Source of the DNA: Claveliimonas monacensis
Lineage (GTDB): Bacteria > Bacillota > Clostridia > Lachnospirales > Lachnospiraceae
DNA length: 64,000 nt
Assembly (NCBI RefSeq): GCF_014982975.1
Contig: NZ_JADCKL010000001.1
Span: forward strand, 186,001 to 250,000
Direction: 5' to 3'
Positions 8,079-16,074 of the stretch are shown here, piece by piece. Position 1 is the first letter of the stretch. Every line of letters starts with the position of its first letter. The notes beneath the pieces were generated by a model. It had not been told where the DNA came from and ran no database searches. It saw nothing but the letters and a program-made list of their open reading frames with translations. Made by a program: the position numbers and the translations under genes.

Positions 8079-9032
8079 ATGAAGACATGGAAAAAGATCG
8101 TGATCATCGGAGCAGGACATGTGGGTTCCCACTGTGCGCTCAGCCTGGTGTACACAGGGGAAGCGGATGAGATTGTTCTGATTGATATAGACAGAGAAAA
8201 GGCGGCCGGGCAGGCAAAAGATATAAGTGACGCAGCCGCGGGCCTTGGAAATGCAGTGAAAGTCTATGCGGGAGATTACGCGGACGCGCAGGATGCGTCT
8301 GTTATGATCATGGCCGCAGGGCGCAGTCGCCGTCCGGGGGAGACCAGGCTGGATATGCTGGACGACTCTGTACGCATGATACAGGATATTATTCCCAGAA
8401 TTAAGGAGAGCGGTTTCAATGGATTTTTTATCAGTATCTCCAATCCGGCGGATGTGATCTGTGAATATGTGAGAAGGGCAGTCGGCTTTGACCGGACAAA
8501 AGCTTTCTCTACAGGAACCAGTCTGGATACATTCCGTCTCTATAAATATATTTCCCAGGCTACGGGATACAGTACCCAGTCCATACAGGGATTCTGCATG
8601 GGAGAGCACGGGGACTCCCACGTGCCCATCTACTCCAGGGTGACGCTGAACGGCAAGTCCTTTATGGAGCTGAGAGAGGAAAGGCCGGACACAATCGGAA
8701 AGATCGATCTGGAGCAGATGGAAAAGGACATTAAATGGGAAGGATTTGCAGAGGTGGAAGGAAAGGGCTGTACAGAATTCGGCATAGCCGCAGTGGCCTC
8801 CAAGCTGGTGAAAGCCATTTTCCATGACCAGAAGCTGATCTGGCCTGTCTCCGTGGCTCTGGAAGGAGAGTACGGGGAAGAGAATGTGGCAGCAGGCGTC
8901 CCCTGCGTGATTGGAAAAGACGGGGTAGAGGAGATCCTGGAAGTGGCTCTCACAGAAGAGGAAGAGGCGAGGTTCCACCAGTCATGCAGTGTGATCCGGT
9001 CCTTCCTTGAGCGGGCAGAAAAGGTGAGGTAG
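8079..9032 (+). CDS. L-lactate/malate dehydrogenase family protein (Arg at the substrate-specificity position)
   Basis: 317 residues from ATG at 8079, behind AGGGAGG; an in-frame upstream start at 8034 has no good ribosome site. The NAD fold is clear (GAGHVG at 11-16; acidic D36 favours NAD over NADP). N122, D150, R153 and catalytic H177 (GEHGDS) match LDH N140, D168, R171 and H195. In the substrate loop the LDH motif QKPGETR is here R84-R-PGETR90, so the residue matching Gln102 of LDH is Arg, as in malate dehydrogenases. Overall sequence is LDH-like, so the likely substrate is oxaloacetate/malate or another 2-oxo acid with a second carboxylate; this is inference. queH follows after 2 bases. 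Confidence 0.8.
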   Translation: MKTWKKIVIIGAGHVGSHCALSLVYTGEADEIVLIDIDREKAAGQAKDISDAAAGLGNAVKVYAGDYADAQDASVMIMAAGRSRRPGETRLDMLDDSVRMIQDIIPRIKESGFNGFFISISNPADVICEYVRRAVGFDRTKAFSTGTSLDTFRLYKYISQATGYSTQSIQGFCMGEHGDSHVPIYSRVTLNGKSFMELREERPDTIGKIDLEQMEKDIKWEGFAEVEGKGCTEFGIAAVASKLVKAIFHDQKLIWPVSVALEGEYGEENVAAGVPCVIGKDGVEEILEVALTEEEEARFHQSCSVIRSFLERAEKVR

Positions 9033-9034
9033 AG

Positions 9035-9673
9035 ATGATGGCTGTCAATTATCAGAAAGAACTGGATCAGCTCCTTGCAAGGCTACAGGAGGAGAAACAG
9101 GTGCCCTCTCTTCTGCTCCACAGCTGCTGCGCGCCCTGCAGCAGCTACGTGCTGGAGTATCTGAGTGCATATTTCAACATCACGGTGTTCTATTACAATC
9201 CCAACATTTTTCCGGAAAGCGAGTACACGAAGCGGATCCTGGAGCAGCAGACGCTGATCAGCGGGATGGAGACAAAGCATCCGGTGTCGTTTCTTGCAGG
9301 GTACTATGACAAAGAGAAGTTTTACGAGATGGCAAGAGGGCTGGAACATGTGAGAGAGGGCGGAGAAAGATGCATGCGGTGCTATGAGCTGCGTCTGCGG
9401 GAGTCAGCACAGATAGCCGCGCAGGGCGGATTTGACTATTTTACAACTACCTTGAGCATCAGTCCCATGAAAAACGCGGCAAAGCTCAATGAGATCGGCG
9501 GCAGGCTGGCGGAAGAGTACGGAGTGAGATACCTTCACTCGGATTTCAAGAAAAAGAACGGATACAAGCGTTCCATAGAGCTGTCCAGGGAGTACGGACT
9601 GTACAGACAGGACTACTGCGGCTGTGAATTTTCTTTCCGGGAGGCCGAAAAACGCAGAAACCAGCAGTTTTAG
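9035..9673 (+). CDS. queH: Epoxyqueuosine reductase QueH
   Basis: 212 residues of the QueH (DUF208) family, the non-cobalamin enzyme that reduces epoxyqueuosine to queuosine in tRNA with wobble G34. The Cys ligands for the iron-sulfur and metal site are in place: HSCCAPCSS (C31, C32, C35), GGERCMRC, and CGCEF near the C-terminus. The conserved TTTLSISPMKN segment is also present. ATG at 9035 or 9038 are both possible. Only 2 bases separate it from the upstream dehydrogenase, so they are co-transcribed, though no functional link is known. Confidence 0.9.
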   Translation: MMAVNYQKELDQLLARLQEEKQVPSLLLHSCCAPCSSYVLEYLSAYFNITVFYYNPNIFPESEYTKRILEQQTLISGMETKHPVSFLAGYYDKEKFYEMARGLEHVREGGERCMRCYELRLRESAQIAAQGGFDYFTTTLSISPMKNAAKLNEIGGRLAEEYGVRYLHSDFKKKNGYKRSIELSREYGLYRQDYCGCEFSFREAEKRRNQQF

Positions 9674-9680
9674 TTGTGTT

Positions 9681-9737
9681 TTGCGGTGAAAGTGTGATAA
9701 ACTATAGCGTATATATAACATTTTATAAATATTTATA
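9681..9737 (+). promoter_or_regulatory. argH promoter region with an AT-rich palindrome
   Basis: A weak promoter TTGCGG (9681-9686), 16 bases, TATAGC (9703-9708) precedes argH. Downstream, TATAAATATTTATA (9724-9737) is a perfect 14-base palindrome. It resembles the AT-rich core of ArgR boxes but lacks the usual TGAAT/ATTCA arms, so an ArgR site is only a possibility. Confidence 0.35.
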
Positions 9738-9757
9738 CAAAAGAAAGGGGATCGAAA

Positions 9758-11140
9758 ATGGCACAGTTATGGGGCGGGCGCTTCACAAAGGAGACCGATC
9801 AGCTTGTATATAATTTCAATGCCTCTATTTCCTTTGATAAAAGGCTGTATGCCCAGGATATAAGAGGCAGCATCGCGCATGTGATGATGCTTGCAAAGCA
9901 GGGGATCCTGACAGACGCAGACAAGGATAAGATCGTGGAAGGTCTGGAGGGGATCCTGGATGATATAGAAAAGGGAAGGCTTGAGATCTCGGATAAATAT
10001 GAGGACATCCACAGCTTTGTGGAGGCAGTGCTCACAGAGAGGATCGGTGAGCCGGGAAAGAAACTCCACACAGGAAGGAGCAGAAATGACCAGGTGGCGC
10101 TGGACATGAAGCTCTACACGAGAGATGAAGTACATCTCATCGACAACCTGTTAAAGGAGCTGCTGTTTGCCATCCTGAATACTATGGAGGAGCATACGGA
10201 GACGATCATGCCCGGGTTCACCCATCTGCAGAAGGCACAGCCTATCACACTGGCCCACCATATGGGCGCCTATTTTGAGATGTTCAAGCGGGACCACGAG
10301 AGGATGCAGGACATTTACGGCAGAATGAATACATGTCCCCTGGGATCCGGGGCGCTGGCCGGGACCACCTATCCGCTGGACCGGGACTACACCGCCAAAC
10401 TCCTTGGATTTGACGGCCCTACGCTGAACAGCATGGACGGCGTGTCAGACAGGGATTACCTGATCGAGCTGCTGGCCGCCCTTTCTACAGTGATGATGCA
10501 TCTGAGCCGCTTTTCCGAGGAGATGATCATCTGGAATTCCAATGAATATCAGTTTGTGGAGCTGGATGATGCCTACAGCACAGGCAGCAGCATCATGCCC
10601 CAGAAGAAAAATCCGGATATCGCGGAGCTTGTACGGGGAAAGACCGGGCGTGTGTACGGGGCTTTGATGTCTCTTCTCACTACCATGAAGGGCATTCCCC
10701 TTGCCTACAATAAAGATATGCAGGAGGACAAGGAGCTTGTCTTTGACGCCATCGATACGGCCAAGGGCTGCATCTCCCTCTTTACAGGCATGCTCCGCAC
10801 GACCCGCTTCAATAAGGAGCGCATGGAGGCCAGCGCGAAGCACGGCTTCACCAACGCCACAGACGCGGCGGATTACCTGGTGGGAAAAGGAGTTCCCTTC
10901 CGGGATGCGCACGGTATCGTCGGGCAGCTTGTGCTCTACTGCATCGAAAGAGGCATTGCACTGGATGATATGACGCTGGAGGAGTACAGGGAGATTTCTC
11001 CCGTCTTTGGGGAGGACATCTACGATGCCATCAGCATTGACACCTGCGTCAACAGGCGGGTGACCACAGGAGCCCCGGGAAAGAAAGCTATGGAGGAAGT
11101 GATCGCCATATATAAAAAATATATGCGCGAATACTCATAA
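9758..11140 (+). CDS. argH: Argininosuccinate lyase
   Basis: 460 residues, full length for the fumarase/aspartase-superfamily enzyme that splits argininosuccinate into arginine and fumarate, the last step of arginine synthesis. It begins MAQLWGGRF and has LHTGRSRNDQVALD, THLQKAQP and the superfamily signature GSSIMPQKKNPD at residues 276-287, which includes the catalytic Ser loop. The ribosome site is AAAGGGG. argG is not next to it. asd follows 22 bases later and probably shares the transcript. Confidence 0.96.
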   Translation: MAQLWGGRFTKETDQLVYNFNASISFDKRLYAQDIRGSIAHVMMLAKQGILTDADKDKIVEGLEGILDDIEKGRLEISDKYEDIHSFVEAVLTERIGEPGKKLHTGRSRNDQVALDMKLYTRDEVHLIDNLLKELLFAILNTMEEHTETIMPGFTHLQKAQPITLAHHMGAYFEMFKRDHERMQDIYGRMNTCPLGSGALAGTTYPLDRDYTAKLLGFDGPTLNSMDGVSDRDYLIELLAALSTVMMHLSRFSEEMIIWNSNEYQFVELDDAYSTGSSIMPQKKNPDIAELVRGKTGRVYGALMSLLTTMKGIPLAYNKDMQEDKELVFDAIDTAKGCISLFTGMLRTTRFNKERMEASAKHGFTNATDAADYLVGKGVPFRDAHGIVGQLVLYCIERGIALDDMTLEEYREISPVFGEDIYDAISIDTCVNRRVTTGAPGKKAMEEVIAIYKKYMREYS

Positions 11141-11162
11141 AAGAAAAAGGAGAGCAAAGGAA

Positions 11163-12248
11163 ATGGAGAAAAAATTACGAGTTGGTATTTTAGGTGCGAC
11201 AGGAATGGTGGGACAGCGTTTTATCGCTCTCCTGGAAAACCATCCCTGGTTTGAGGTGGTGACAGTGGCGGCAAGCCCCAGGTCAGCAGGCAAGACATAC
11301 CAGGAGGCTGTGGGAGGCCGCTGGAAGATGGACACTCCCATGCCGGAGGCAGTGAAGGATCTGGTAGTCCTCAATGTAAACGAAGTGGAGAAGGTTGCCT
11401 CCACAGTAGATTTCGTGTTCAGCGCTGTGGATATGACCAAGGAAGAGATCAAGGCTATTGAGGAGGCCTACGCAAAGACAGAGACTCCAGTTGTCTCCAA
11501 CAACAGTGCGCACCGCTGGACACCGGACGTGCCCATGGTCGTGCCGGAGATCAACGCGGATCATTTTGACGTGATCAAAGACCAGAAGAAGCGTCTTGGA
11601 ACAGAGAAGGGCTTCATTGCTGTAAAACCGAACTGCTCCATCCAGAGCTACGCTCCCTGTCTGGCAGCATGGAAGGAATTCGGCCCGAAAGAGCTTGTGG
11701 TGACTACATACCAGGCTATCTCCGGAGCCGGAAAGACATTTAAAGACTGGCCGGAGATGGAGGGTAACATCATCCCCTACATCGGCGGCGAGGAGGAGAA
11801 GAGCGAGAAAGAGCCTCTGCGCGTTCTCGGAAAAGTGGAGAACGGACAGATCGTCATGGCAGATTCCCCGAAGATCACCTGCCAGTGCGTCCGCGTGCCG
11901 GTGCTCAACGGCCATACAGCAGCCGTGTTCATTAACTTTGAAAATAAGCCTTCCAAGGAAGAGCTGATCGAAAAGCTGGTGTCATTTAAAGGATTCCCCC
12001 AGGAGGCGGATCTTCCCAGCGCACCGAAGCAGTTCATCCAGTATCTGGAGGAGAACAACCGTCCTCAGGTGACCATGGATGTGAACTACGAGAATGGCAT
12101 GGGCGTTTCTATCGGACGTCTGCGGGAAGACAGCATCTATGACTACAAATTCATCGGTCTGTCCCACAATACAGTGAGAGGCGCGGCGGGCGGAGCAGTG
12201 CTCTGTGCTGAGGCGCTGACAGCCAAGGGTTATATCCAGGCAAAATAG
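11163..12248 (+). CDS. asd: Aspartate-semialdehyde dehydrogenase
   Basis: 361 residues. It reduces aspartyl phosphate with NADPH to aspartate semialdehyde, the branch point to lysine, diaminopimelate, threonine and methionine. The N-terminal GATGMVGQ nucleotide motif and the active-site Cys158 in KPNCSIQ are visible, with the conserved QAISGAGK further on. The length and the ENHPWF start fit the archaeal/Clostridial asd type. A strong terminator follows at 12261-12309. Confidence 0.95.
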   Translation: MEKKLRVGILGATGMVGQRFIALLENHPWFEVVTVAASPRSAGKTYQEAVGGRWKMDTPMPEAVKDLVVLNVNEVEKVASTVDFVFSAVDMTKEEIKAIEEAYAKTETPVVSNNSAHRWTPDVPMVVPEINADHFDVIKDQKKRLGTEKGFIAVKPNCSIQSYAPCLAAWKEFGPKELVVTTYQAISGAGKTFKDWPEMEGNIIPYIGGEEEKSEKEPLRVLGKVENGQIVMADSPKITCQCVRVPVLNGHTAAVFINFENKPSKEELIEKLVSFKGFPQEADLPSAPKQFIQYLEENNRPQVTMDVNYENGMGVSIGRLREDSIYDYKFIGLSHNTVRGAAGGAVLCAEALTAKGYIQAK

Positions 12249-12260
12249 AAGAACAGGCAA

Positions 12261-12309
12261 GATCCCCCGGGGCGAAGCTGCTGTGAGCTTTGGCTCCGGG
12301 GGATCTTTT
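12261..12309 (+). terminator. Rho-independent terminator of argH-asd
   Basis: GATCCCCCGG and CCGGGGGATC are perfectly complementary and followed by TTTT. Confidence 0.85.
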
Positions 12310-12338
12310 GCTGTAAAAGTATGAACTTTGAAAAGTCC

Positions 12339-13001
12339 CTAATCCAGTATCCGGCCGTCTGTGGAGATGGTCACCACCTGCCAGGGGATGAATTTTCCGC
12401 TGGCCTTCAGCGCCTCCGTTGCGGCGTGCTGGATGCCGCCGCAGCAGGGCACCTCCATCCGGACGATAGTCAGGTCCCGGATGTCATTTTCGGAGAGGAT
12501 CTCGGTCAGCTTCTCCGTGTAGTCCACGCCGTCCAGCTTGGGACAGCCGATCAGCGTCACACGGCCACGGATGAAATCCTGGTGGAAGCTGGCGTAAGCG
12601 TAGGCTGTGCAGTCGGCGGCAATGAGAAGACGGGCGCCGCTGAAATAGGGGGCGCTGACAGGAGCAAGCTTAATCTGCACCGGCCACTGGCAAAGCTGGG
12701 AAGGCTGGGGTGCCAGGCCAGGCTGAGAAGCCGCTGCGCCGGAAGCAGAGGGAGCGCCGTCACGCTTTGCGAGATGCCTTTTTACCGCCTCCTCATCGTA
12801 GGCGGCGGCCTCCCGCTCTGTGAAGGTGATGGCGCCTGTGGGGCAGGCCGGCAGGCAGTCTCCCAGGCCGTCACAGTAGTCATCCCGCATCAGGCGGGCC
12901 TTGCCGTTCACCATCTCAATGGCGCCCTCGTGGCAAGCCTCGGCGCAGAGCCCGCAGCCATTGCATTTTTCTTCGTCAATGTGTATGATCTTTCGTATCA
13001 T
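12339..13001 (-). CDS. 4Fe-4S ferredoxin-type protein with a C-terminal Cys-containing domain
   Basis: 220 residues. Two ferredoxin cluster motifs sit at the N-terminus: CNGCGLCAEAC and CDGLGDCLPAC, both CxxCxxC/C types although the second has a one-residue insertion. An Ala/Pro-rich linker (about 90-115) joins a second domain containing AADCTAYA, IGCPKLDG and VPCCGGI, which may hold another metal or act in redox transfer. Probably an intracellular electron carrier or regulator-linked redox protein. It is transcribed divergently from a Crp/Fnr regulator gene 105 bases away, a pairing that suggests control by that regulator. Confidence 0.8.
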   Translation of the reverse strand: MIRKIIHIDEEKCNGCGLCAEACHEGAIEMVNGKARLMRDDYCDGLGDCLPACPTGAITFTEREAAAYDEEAVKRHLAKRDGAPSASGAAASQPGLAPQPSQLCQWPVQIKLAPVSAPYFSGARLLIAADCTAYAYASFHQDFIRGRVTLIGCPKLDGVDYTEKLTEILSENDIRDLTIVRMEVPCCGGIQHAATEALKASGKFIPWQVVTISTDGRILD

Positions 13002-13034
13002 GTATTGTCCTCCTCGCTGTTTCGATAGATGTTC

Positions 13035-13062
13035 TTGTTTTACACAGGCAGTATAGTATAAT
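13035..13062 (+). promoter_or_regulatory. Promoter of the Crp/Fnr-family gene
   Basis: TTGTTT (13035-13040), 16-base spacer and TATAAT (13057-13062). The predicted start, near 13069, is just upstream of the palindrome at 13078. Confidence 0.6.
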
Positions 13063-13077
13063 AGAACAAAATAATCA

Positions 13078-13091
13078 GTTGCAAATGCAAC
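13078..13091. promoter_or_regulatory. Palindromic operator candidate GTTGCAAATGCAAC
   Basis: Six-base arms GTTGCA/TGCAAC flank two bases, in the intergenic region between the ferredoxin and Crp/Fnr genes and a few bases past the predicted transcription start of the latter. The symmetry and size suit a Crp/Fnr-type dimer, and the position suits autorepression. No second copy was noticed in the window. Confidence 0.5.
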
Positions 13092-13106
13092 GGAAAAGAG
13101 CGAAAA

Positions 13107-13802
13107 ATGAAGAAATATGAAAAAATATTGTTGTCACAGCCGTTTTTTGCCGGGATCGCTGAAGAAGACATGGAGAAAGTCCTGTCCTGTCTGTCGGCAA
13201 GGATGCAGGAATATGAGAGAGGATCGGTCCTTTTCAGGCAGGGAGAGAAGATGGAACAGATGGGGATCGTCCTGGAGGGCAGTCTTTCCCTGGAGAAGGA
13301 AGATTTCTGGGGAAATCGGAGCATCCTGGCGGTGGTAGAGGCCGGAGAAGTCTTTGGAGAGGTGTACGCCTGCAGGAAGGAGCGGACTTTGAACATCAAT
13401 GTGACGGCTCAGTGCCGGACAAAGGTGCTGCTCCTGGACCTGACGCCGGTGCTTGACAGGGGAGAAGGGGAAGGCCCGGGAAAGGAGAAAGCGCTCTATG
13501 AGAAGCTGACTGTCAATCTTGTCCACATTCTGGCAGATAAGACCTGGTCCATGGCCAGGAAGACAGAGTATCTATCCGGGCGCGGCATACGGGAGAAGGT
13601 GGAGGCCTACCTCTCTGCCCAGGCTCAGATGGCCGGAGGAGGAGATTTTATCATTCCGTTTAACCGGCAGGAGCTGGCGGATTTTCTGGCTGTTGACCGG
13701 AGTGCTCTGTCCCGGGAGCTGGGGAAAATGCGCCGGGAGGGGATACTGGATTACAGGAAAAATCATTTCCGTCTTCTGGCGGCAGACAGACTGCCGGACT
13801 GA
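13107..13802 (+). CDS. Crp/Fnr-family transcriptional regulator
   Basis: 231 residues. The N-terminal cyclic-nucleotide-binding-type beta-roll spans about 10-125 (RGSVLFRQGEKMEQMGIVLEG is typical) and the C-terminal winged helix has NRQELADFLAVDRSALSREL as its helix-turn-helix. There is no cluster of four N-terminal Cys as in Fnr, so an iron-sulfur sensor of that type is unlikely; the ligand is unknown. It is divergent from a ferredoxin-type gene with a shared palindrome between them, so it likely controls itself and that neighbour. Confidence 0.87.
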   Translation: MKKYEKILLSQPFFAGIAEEDMEKVLSCLSARMQEYERGSVLFRQGEKMEQMGIVLEGSLSLEKEDFWGNRSILAVVEAGEVFGEVYACRKERTLNINVTAQCRTKVLLLDLTPVLDRGEGEGPGKEKALYEKLTVNLVHILADKTWSMARKTEYLSGRGIREKVEAYLSAQAQMAGGGDFIIPFNRQELADFLAVDRSALSRELGKMRREGILDYRKNHFRLLAADRLPD

Positions 13803-13832
13803 CCGGGCAGTGTGGACGGAGAAAAAGAAGAC

Positions 13833-13861
13833 TGGATATATTTCCGGTTTACATGTATAAT
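13833..13861 (+). promoter_or_regulatory. Possible ppk1 promoter
   Basis: TGGATA, 17 bases, then TATAAT at 13856-13861 preceded by TG. The -10 is perfect but the -35 is weak. Confidence 0.4.
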
Positions 13862-13907
13862 CTTTATGAAAGAAATTCCGTGACCGGAAAGGAGAGGCGG
13901 GAGAAAG

Positions 13908-16016
13908 ATGAGAAAGGACATTTTAAAATACACTCAGAACAGGGAGCTGTCCTGGCTGAAGTTCAACCAGCGGGTGCTTGAGGAGGCCCAGGACCCGTCC
14001 GTGCCGCTGCTGGAGCGGATGAAGTTTGTGGCCATCTTTACCAGCAATCTGGACGAGTTTTTTATGATCCGTGTGGGAAGCCTTTTTGATATGGCGGCCA
14101 CAGACCCTAAGACGGTTGACTCCAGGTCCGGCATGACGCCGGCCCAGCAGCTGGAGAAGATTTACGAGGCGATAGCCCCCCTTTACAAAGAGAGAGATAA
14201 GACCTACGGGGAGATCAAGAAGCAGCTGCACCCCTACGGCGTGTGCGGGCTGGATTACAAAGAGCTGGAGCAGAGTGAGAAAAAGTACGTGAAAAAATAT
14301 TTTAAGGAGCAGGTGCTCCCCATCCTGTCGCCTCAGATCGTGGATGCGGGGCATCCCTTTCCGCACCTGCTCAACAAGGAGCTCTATGTGACGGCCATGC
14401 TGAAGCTGGAGGGACGCAGTATGATGGGGATCGTGCCGGTGCCCAACTTTGTGTCTGATATCCTCTATCTGCCGGGGCATGATATCCGCTATATCCGGAT
14501 GGAGAAGGTGATCATGGAGCATCTGGACCTTGTGTTCGGGCACTACGAGGTGTCTGAGCGGAACTATATCTGTGTCACAAGGAATGCGGACATTGCACCG
14601 GATGACGAGTCACTGGAGGTCACGGATGATTTCCGCTTTCTGATGAAGCAGACCCTGCACAAGCGCCGGAGGATGGCGGTGGTCCGGCTGGAGATAGCGG
14701 AGAAGCTGAACCAGGATATGGAGAAATATTTCTGTGAGAAATTTAATATCACAAAGAAGCAGATTTTCCGCACAAAGATGCCTATGAAGCTGGATTACAT
14801 GTTTGCTATCAGCGGAAATCTGCCGGACTCCATGAAGAGGTCCCTCATCTATCATCCCTTCTCTCCGCAGCCGGGGCGCCAGGTGGAGGAGGGGAGCATG
14901 ATGCGGCAGATCCGAAAGCAGGATATCCTGCTTTTCTACCCTTACGAGAGTATGGAGCCTTTCCTGCAGCTTATCAAGGAGGCGGCCTTTGACCCCTCAG
15001 TCATGACCATCAAGATCACGATCTATCGGCTGGCGAAAAAGGCCAGGCTGGTGGAGTATCTGTGCGCCGCCGCTGAGAACGGCAAGGAGGTAACCGTTCT
15101 CATTGAGCTCAGAGCCCGCTTTGACGAGCAGAACAACATTGACTGGTCCGAGCGGCTGGAGGAGGCGGGATGCCGCGTCCTGTATGGATTTGAGGGGTAC
15201 AAGGTGCACTCCAAGATCTGCCTGATCACCTATCGGCAGAGAAACGAGATCCAGTATATCACTCAGATCGGAACAGGCAATTACAATGAAAAGACAGCCG
15301 CCATGTACACGGACCTGTCGCTTATGACAGCAAACCGGGAGATCGGCGAGGATGCGGCTCTCTTTTTCCAGAATATGTCCATCGGCAACCTGGACGGCAT
15401 CTACCGGCATCTGATCGTATCTCCCACCTCCCTCAAGCCCAAAGTGCTGCAGCTTATGGATGAGGAGATCAAAAAGGGGCCCAGGGGACGTGTCATCATG
15501 AAAATGAATTCCCTGACAGATGTGGATTTTATTGCCAAGGTGGCGGAGGCGTCCCGGGCAGGTGTGAAGGTTGACCTTATCGTGCGGGGCATCTGCTGTA
15601 TCCTGCCGGGCGTGCCGGGCTACACAGACAATCTGACCGTGTCCAGCATTGTGGGGAGATATCTGGAGCATCCCAGGATATTCTGCTTCGGCACAGGGGC
15701 GGACCAAAAGATCTACATAGGATCTGCGGATATGATGACCCGCAACACGGAGAAGCGGGTGGAGGTGGCCTGCCCGGTACTGGACGATGCGGTCCGGCGC
15801 CAGATCAGCTACTATATGGACGTGATGCTGGCGGACAACGTAAAGGCCCGGGTGCTGCAGAGCGATGGCACATACAAGAAAAAGCCCATCACAGAGCACA
15901 GGGTGAACTCCCAGGAGCGCTTTATGAAGGAGGCCGTGCACGCTGCGAGAAGTGCGGGCGCTTCCCAGAAAAAGAAAGGGCTGCGGGAGAGGATAGCCGG
16001 GCTCCTCAGGAGATAG
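13908..16016 (+). CDS. ppk1: Polyphosphate kinase 1
   Basis: 702 residues, full length. PPK1 reversibly transfers the ATP gamma-phosphate to inorganic polyphosphate, usually at the membrane. The start NRELSWLKFNQRVLEEA and FTSNLDEFFMIRVG are the N-domain signatures. The phosphorylated His lies in YKVHSKI (H434), and the second conserved His region follows toward the C-terminus. The C-terminus is basic. AAGGAGAGGCGGG lies upstream. Next gene starts after 58 bases and may be co-transcribed. Confidence 0.96.
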   Translation: MRKDILKYTQNRELSWLKFNQRVLEEAQDPSVPLLERMKFVAIFTSNLDEFFMIRVGSLFDMAATDPKTVDSRSGMTPAQQLEKIYEAIAPLYKERDKTYGEIKKQLHPYGVCGLDYKELEQSEKKYVKKYFKEQVLPILSPQIVDAGHPFPHLLNKELYVTAMLKLEGRSMMGIVPVPNFVSDILYLPGHDIRYIRMEKVIMEHLDLVFGHYEVSERNYICVTRNADIAPDDESLEVTDDFRFLMKQTLHKRRRMAVVRLEIAEKLNQDMEKYFCEKFNITKKQIFRTKMPMKLDYMFAISGNLPDSMKRSLIYHPFSPQPGRQVEEGSMMRQIRKQDILLFYPYESMEPFLQLIKEAAFDPSVMTIKITIYRLAKKARLVEYLCAAAENGKEVTVLIELRARFDEQNNIDWSERLEEAGCRVLYGFEGYKVHSKICLITYRQRNEIQYITQIGTGNYNEKTAAMYTDLSLMTANREIGEDAALFFQNMSIGNLDGIYRHLIVSPTSLKPKVLQLMDEEIKKGPRGRVIMKMNSLTDVDFIAKVAEASRAGVKVDLIVRGICCILPGVPGYTDNLTVSSIVGRYLEHPRIFCFGTGADQKIYIGSADMMTRNTEKRVEVACPVLDDAVRRQISYYMDVMLADNVKARVLQSDGTYKKKPITEHRVNSQERFMKEAVHAARSAGASQKKKGLRERIAGLLRR

Positions 16017-16074
16017 CACCGGATATCCGGGGAGAATGTAATAAGGGACAAGAACAGGAGATCAGACAGCATTT

